Shown: piece after piece, positions 60,571-64,000 of the stretch
How the letters are laid out: every line of letters begins with the position of its first letter
Position numbering within the stretch: position 1 is the stretch's first letter
Notes under the pieces: generated by a model
Told to the model about the DNA's origin: nothing
What the model saw: only the letters and a program-made list of their open reading frames with translations
Database searches by the model: none
From: Rubricoccus marinus
GTDB taxonomy: Bacteria > Bacteroidota > Rhodothermia > Rhodothermales > Rubricoccaceae
Direction of reading: 5' to 3'
DNA: 64,000 nt
Assembly (NCBI RefSeq): GCF_002257665.1
Contig: NZ_MQWB01000001.1
Span: 742,502-806,501, forward strand
Made by a program: the position numbers and the translations under genes

Positions 60571-63500
60571 GTGCCCCGTCGCGCCCGCCTGAGCCTCGCG
60601 TTCTGCGGCCTCGCCCTGCTCCTGTGCGCCGCTGGCGCGCGCGCGCAGGCGCCAGAGGCCGAGGTCCGCATTGACCGGCTGAGCGTCGAGGACGGCCTCG
60701 CGCAGTCCATCGTGACCGCGCTCGTGCAGGACCGCCACGGCTTCCTGTGGATCGGGACCGAGGGCGGGCTGGACCGCTACGACGGCTACACGTTCACGCC
60801 GTACCGCAACGTGCCCGGCGAGTTGGGCTCGCTCTCGTCGTCGTTCGTGAACGCCCTCGTGGAGACGCCGGACGGCGCGATCTGGGTGGGCACGCACGGC
60901 GCGGGCCTGAACCGGCTGGACCCGGCCTCTGGCGTCGCGCGGCGGTTGCGGCACGTGGCGGAGGACCCGGCGACGATCAGCGCCGACCGCATCAGCGCGC
61001 TGTTCGCAGACCGCGACGGGCGGCTGTGGGCCGGGACCGAACGAGGCCTCGACCTCGTGGACCTCACGACAGCCCGCGTCCGCCGCGTCGCCGAGGCCCA
61101 GGAGGTGACCGACATCGCGCAGGACCCCGCCTCTGGCGATCTCTGGGTGGCCACGCACGAGGGCCTCTTGCGCGTCTCGCCCGCCAGCGGCCGGATCCTC
61201 CGCCGCTACGGCGCCGAGACGCTGGGCGGCGAGCAGGTGGCTGCGGTCTGGACCGACGCCGACGGGACGCTCTGGATCGGGACGGACACGTCCGGGCTGA
61301 CGCGCCTGGACCCCCGCACGGGACGGACCGTGCGCTTTGCGGACGTGGGGACCGGCACCCCTGGCGTGGCGGTGCAGGACATCCTGCGCGACGCCAGAGG
61401 CGCGCTCTGGGTGGCGACGATGAGCGGCCTCGTCCGCATGGATGTGCGGCCGCCCCAAACCGAGCGGTGGACCGTTTTCCGCCCGTCGGAGACCGACCCG
61501 GGCTCGATCTCGGCCGAGAGGGTCCGCACGCTCGCGGAAGACCGCACCGGGCTCGTGTGGGCGGGGACGTGGGGCGCGGGGCTCAACAAGGTGCGGCAGA
61601 CGCCGTTCCAGCGCTTCGCCGCCGATCCCGGCCGGGTGGGGGCGCTGTCCTCCAACGACGTGATGGGCATGGCCCAAGACCGCGACGGCACGCTCTGGGT
61701 GGGCACCTACGACCGTGGCCTGAACCGCTTGGACCTCGCTACTGGCGCCGCGAGCCAGGACCCCGGGTGGCCGGTGGAGCTGAGGCAGAACGGCGTCCGC
61801 GCCGTCGCGGTGGACGGCCTGGGCGCAATCTGGGCGACCGGCGACGCCCGAGGCCTCTGGCGCCGGGACCCCGGCACGGAGCGCTGGGCGCGCGTCCCGT
61901 TCGAGGACGGCGCAGGCGTGGAGAGCGTGACGCACGTCGCCGCCGCGCCGGACGGCAGCATCTGGGCCGCGACGTACGGCGGCGGGCCGTGCCACGCCGA
62001 GCCTCTGGCGCAAGAGGTCGTGTGCCCCGCGCGGAACTGGACCGGCGCCCGCGCGCTCCGGTCCGACCTCGCCTACACCGTGTTCGCCGAGGCCGACGGC
62101 CGCCTCTGGGTCAGCCTCTGGGGCTCGGGCGCCGACCTCGTGGACCCCGCCAGAGGCCGCGTCGCGTCGTTCGAGAACCGACCCGAGGACCCCGCTTCGC
62201 TCACGGACAACAACGTCACCTCGTTCTACCGCGACGCCCGCGGAGAGCTCTGGCTCACTACCTACGGCGGCGGCCTCAACCGCTTGCTCAGCACGGCCGG
62301 CGGCGGCCGCTTCGCGCACATTACCGAGGCCGACGGCCTGCCCAATGGCACTACCTACGGCATCCTCCCCGACGCCAGAGGCGATTTCTGGGTCTCCACC
62401 AACCGCGGCCTCGCCAGGATGGACCCGGCCTCTGGCGAGATGGACACCTTCGGCCCGGACGACGGCCTGCCAGGTGAGGAACTCAACGGCTACTCCTTTC
62501 TCAAGCTCCGCGACGGCCGCATGGCGTTCGGCGGCCTGAGCGGCCTCGCCGTGTTCAACCCGGACGCGATCACGGGCGACGCCCGGCCACCCCAGGCCGT
62601 TGTCACAGCGGTGCGCGTGCTCGGGCGCGAGATCGACGTGCCCGCCACGGGCGCGCCGGCTCCGATCGTGCTGACGCACCAGCAGTCCGCCATCGCGTTC
62701 GACGTCGCGGCGATGGACTTTACCGCCCCGGACCGCAACCGCTACGCGTTTCAGCTAGAAGGGCTGGAGAGCGCGTGGAGCCCGCCCAGCACACGCCGGA
62801 CCGCCGCCTACACCAACCTCCGCCCGGGCCGCTACACCTTCCGCGTCCGCGCCTCTGGCGCCGACGGGGCATGGAACCCGGCAGCGCTCACGATCCCCGT
62901 CGAAGTCCGGCCCGCGTGGTGGCAGACGTGGGCGTTCCGGCTCGCCGCGGGCGCGGGGCTCCTGGCCCTCGTCGTGCTCGGCGTGCGCGAGGCCAGCCAG
63001 CGCCGCCTCCGAGCCGAGGTGCAGCGGCTCGAAACAGAGCAGCGCCTCCAGGCCGAGCGCGAGCGGATCTCGCGCGACCTCCACGACCACGTCGGCGGCC
63101 AGCTCTCTGGCCTCATCGCCAGCGCCGAGCTGGCGCGCCTGCAGCGCCGCCGGGCGTCTCGCGCCAGAGGCCAGGACGAGCGAGCAGAGGTCGGGGCCTC
63201 TGGCGAGAGGGGGAGAGCAGGCGAGTCCGCCCCGTTCCCACCAGAGGCCGACGCCATCGACCGCATTGAGGAGGACGCGCGCGAGACCATGCGGCAACTC
63301 CGCGAGACCGTTTGGGCGCTTCACCACGAGTCCGTCACGCTCGCCGACTTCCGCAGCCGCCTCGACGCCGACCTCCGCCAGAGGCTCCGCGGCCACGAGC
63401 GGCCCGTGGCAACCGTCACGCTCGACGGCGACGCCACGCACGTGCTCTCGCCGCTCCAGGCGCTGCACCTCTACCGTATCGCGCGCGAGGCCATCACCAA

Positions 63501-63750
63501 CAGCCTCAAGCACGCCGACGCCGCCCACATCGCCGTCACGATCCGCCACAGCGCGGGCGCGGTAACGGTCGAGATCCGCGATGATGGCACGTTCCGCGCG
63601 CCGGGCGAGGAGGCCTCTGGCGACGGAGCCGCTGCCGAGGTCTCCGGCTTCGGCATGGGCTCGATGCGCGCGCGGACGGAAGCGATCGGCGGGCGCTTCG
63701 ACGTAGAGACGGAGGCCGGGACCGTTGTGCGCGTCAGCGTCCCGGTATAG
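60571..63750 (+). CDS. Two-component-regulator-propeller sensor histidine kinase
   Basis: The protein has 1059 residues with a GTG start at 60571 (VPRRARLSLAFCGLALLLCA, signal peptide). Residues about 25-680 are repeated ggI-LW-GT blade motifs (GFLWIGTEGGLDRYDG, GAIWVGTHGAGLNRLD) that form two beta-propellers; a Y_Y_Y domain follows (YAFQLEGLESAWSPPSTRRT, YTNLRPGRYTFRVRASGADG). One membrane helix at about 790-810 leads to a HisKA_3 domain (ERISRDLHDHVGGQLSGLIA, phospho-His) and an ATPase domain (REAITNSLKHADA, then GFGMGSMRARTEAIGG). A motif-coded insert splits the HisKA_3 helices. The partner regulator is not in the window. Confidence 0.93.
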   Translation: MPRRARLSLAFCGLALLLCAAGARAQAPEAEVRIDRLSVEDGLAQSIVTALVQDRHGFLWIGTEGGLDRYDGYTFTPYRNVPGELGSLSSSFVNALVETPDGAIWVGTHGAGLNRLDPASGVARRLRHVAEDPATISADRISALFADRDGRLWAGTERGLDLVDLTTARVRRVAEAQEVTDIAQDPASGDLWVATHEGLLRVSPASGRILRRYGAETLGGEQVAAVWTDADGTLWIGTDTSGLTRLDPRTGRTVRFADVGTGTPGVAVQDILRDARGALWVATMSGLVRMDVRPPQTERWTVFRPSETDPGSISAERVRTLAEDRTGLVWAGTWGAGLNKVRQTPFQRFAADPGRVGALSSNDVMGMAQDRDGTLWVGTYDRGLNRLDLATGAASQDPGWPVELRQNGVRAVAVDGLGAIWATGDARGLWRRDPGTERWARVPFEDGAGVESVTHVAAAPDGSIWAATYGGGPCHAEPLAQEVVCPARNWTGARALRSDLAYTVFAEADGRLWVSLWGSGADLVDPARGRVASFENRPEDPASLTDNNVTSFYRDARGELWLTTYGGGLNRLLSTAGGGRFAHITEADGLPNGTTYGILPDARGDFWVSTNRGLARMDPASGEMDTFGPDDGLPGEELNGYSFLKLRDGRMAFGGLSGLAVFNPDAITGDARPPQAVVTAVRVLGREIDVPATGAPAPIVLTHQQSAIAFDVAAMDFTAPDRNRYAFQLEGLESAWSPPSTRRTAAYTNLRPGRYTFRVRASGADGAWNPAALTIPVEVRPAWWQTWAFRLAAGAGLLALVVLGVREASQRRLRAEVQRLETEQRLQAERERISRDLHDHVGGQLSGLIASAELARLQRRRASRARGQDERAEVGASGERGRAGESAPFPPEADAIDRIEEDARETMRQLRETVWALHHESVTLADFRSRLDADLRQRLRGHERPVATVTLDGDATHVLSPLQALHLYRIAREAITNSLKHADAAHIAVTIRHSAGAVTVEIRDDGTFRAPGEEASGDGAAAEVSGFGMGSMRARTEAIGGRFDVETEAGTVVRVSVPV

Positions 63751-64000
63751 AGGACCCGGGCGCACACGGAAGGCCTCTGGCGCAATGCGCCCGCTTCGGC
63801 CCGCCAGGGAGAACCGTGGGTTCGGGAGAACTGCGCGGGACCTCTTCACCCGCTGCGGGCACGAGCTCGCAATGTGTAGCACGAGTGAACATGGCGTATT
63901 TCAGATCGGATACAATCTCTGGAAGGGCGTTATCCCTTTGGAAACGGACTTTCTAAGGCGATACTCCCAGCGCTCCCCATCGCGGGGCAGCAATGAGCGG
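63751..64000. other. Right-edge region without a recognisable gene
   Basis: These 250 bases hold one motif copy just after the sensor stop and then a visibly more AT-rich stretch from about 63880. No convincing start codon with a coding frame can be followed to the edge, so the next gene probably begins beyond the window. Confidence 0.4.

Larger units (their letters stand above)
1..64000. repeat. Highly iterated 10-mer GCCTCTGGCG / CGCCAGAGGC, window-wide
   Basis: The word GCCTCTGGCG and its complement recur on both strands throughout. Counting the 8-base core CTCTGGCG/CGCCAGAG by eye gave 23 copies in positions 1-5000; a composition-only estimate at about 68% GC is roughly 0.08 per kb. Copies lie inside genes in every frame (peptides ASG, PLA, LWR, PEA, ARG, RQR) and between genes, often as exact inverted pairs. 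The pattern is seen directly. Its function is unknown; HIP1-like, uptake-signal-like or methylation-site roles are inference. Confidence 0.95.

Noticed and set aside
60550-62679. 709-codon minus-strand frame opposite the propeller sensor
   Set aside because: Antisense shadow of a well-supported sensor kinase.
1-64000. The repeated 10-mer as a CRISPR or insertion-sequence end
   Set aside because: Copies are irregularly spaced, occur in both orientations and inside unrelated genes, with no spacers and no transposase.

Overview
The window is about 64 kb of high-GC, densely packed bacterial chromosome. I infer a member of the Rhodothermota/Bacteroidota-related lineages, most like the Rubricoccaceae (Rubricoccus/Rubrivirga). 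The reasons are three proteins ending in type IX secretion (T9SS) sorting domains, a large carbamoyl-phosphate synthetase subunit without the C-terminal MGS domain, TPR-tailed Ser/Thr kinases, a two-component-regulator-propeller sensor kinase, CotH/VTC/DUF4956 genes, and almost no Shine-Dalgarno sequences. The taxonomic call is inference. I see no rRNA, tRNA, CRISPR array, prophage or intact insertion sequence.

The most striking feature is in no single gene. A 10-base word, GCCTCTGGCG (complement CGCCAGAGGC), is repeated through the whole window on both strands. I counted 23 copies of its 8-base core in the first 5 kb by eye, where base composition alone predicts less than one. It occurs in all reading frames (as ASG, PLA, LWR, PEA, ARG, RQR) and is concentrated in flexible protein linkers. 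Between genes it often occurs as exact inverted pairs (GCCTCTGGCGCCAGAGGC or CGCCAGAGGCCTCTGGCG). This resembles cyanobacterial HIP1 or the DNA uptake sequences of Neisseria and Pasteurellaceae, and I treat it as the main candidate for an undescribed system. A few stretches, notably 50.0-51.66 kb and 30.53-31.2 kb, nearly lack it.

Layout. 0-10.6 kb: polyprenol/diacylglycerol kinase (cut by the edge), dienelactone hydrolase lipoprotein, thiE, a response regulator, 6-phosphogluconate dehydrogenase, a CotH kinase, an L,D-transpeptidase-like lipoprotein, Mrp and NifU-type Fe-S proteins, an AP2-like protein, an RNA-ligase pseudogene and a secreted SecD-P1-head protein. 10.7-15.1 kb: carB, a DUF4177-like gene and carA on the minus strand, with a hairpin/T-tract in front of carA. 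15.4-25.9 kb: Ser/Thr kinase, TonB, a cyanophycin-degradation pair (iadA-cphB), fasciclin protein, LytTR/LytS-type two-component pair with a G-quadruplex-like repeat at its end, malic enzyme and a copper-chaperone-like protein. 26.1-30.5 kb: CotH, HlyD-like adaptor, VTC domain and DUF4956, apparently one operon. 30.6-38.4 kb: small membrane proteins, CopA, a GT-C type glycosyltransferase translationally coupled to a flavoprotein, and a thioesterase. 38.6-42.5 kb: trkA, trkH and a DUF2059 gene. 42.5-49.8 kb: a DapB-like dehydrogenase, a cyclic-nucleotide-regulated patatin phospholipase, two small lipoproteins and valS. 50-57.7 kb: two T9SS-exported proteins sharing a central module, a LuxR regulator, an alpha/beta hydrolase and the remnant of a third T9SS gene. 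57.6-63.8 kb: a second TPR kinase and, divergently, a large propeller sensor kinase.

The connected systems are therefore cell-surface export and modification (T9SS cargo, CotH kinases, VTC/DUF4956, L,D-transpeptidase), potassium uptake (TrkA/TrkH), copper export, arginine/pyrimidine precursor supply (CarAB) with cyanophycin breakdown, and several sensing kinases.
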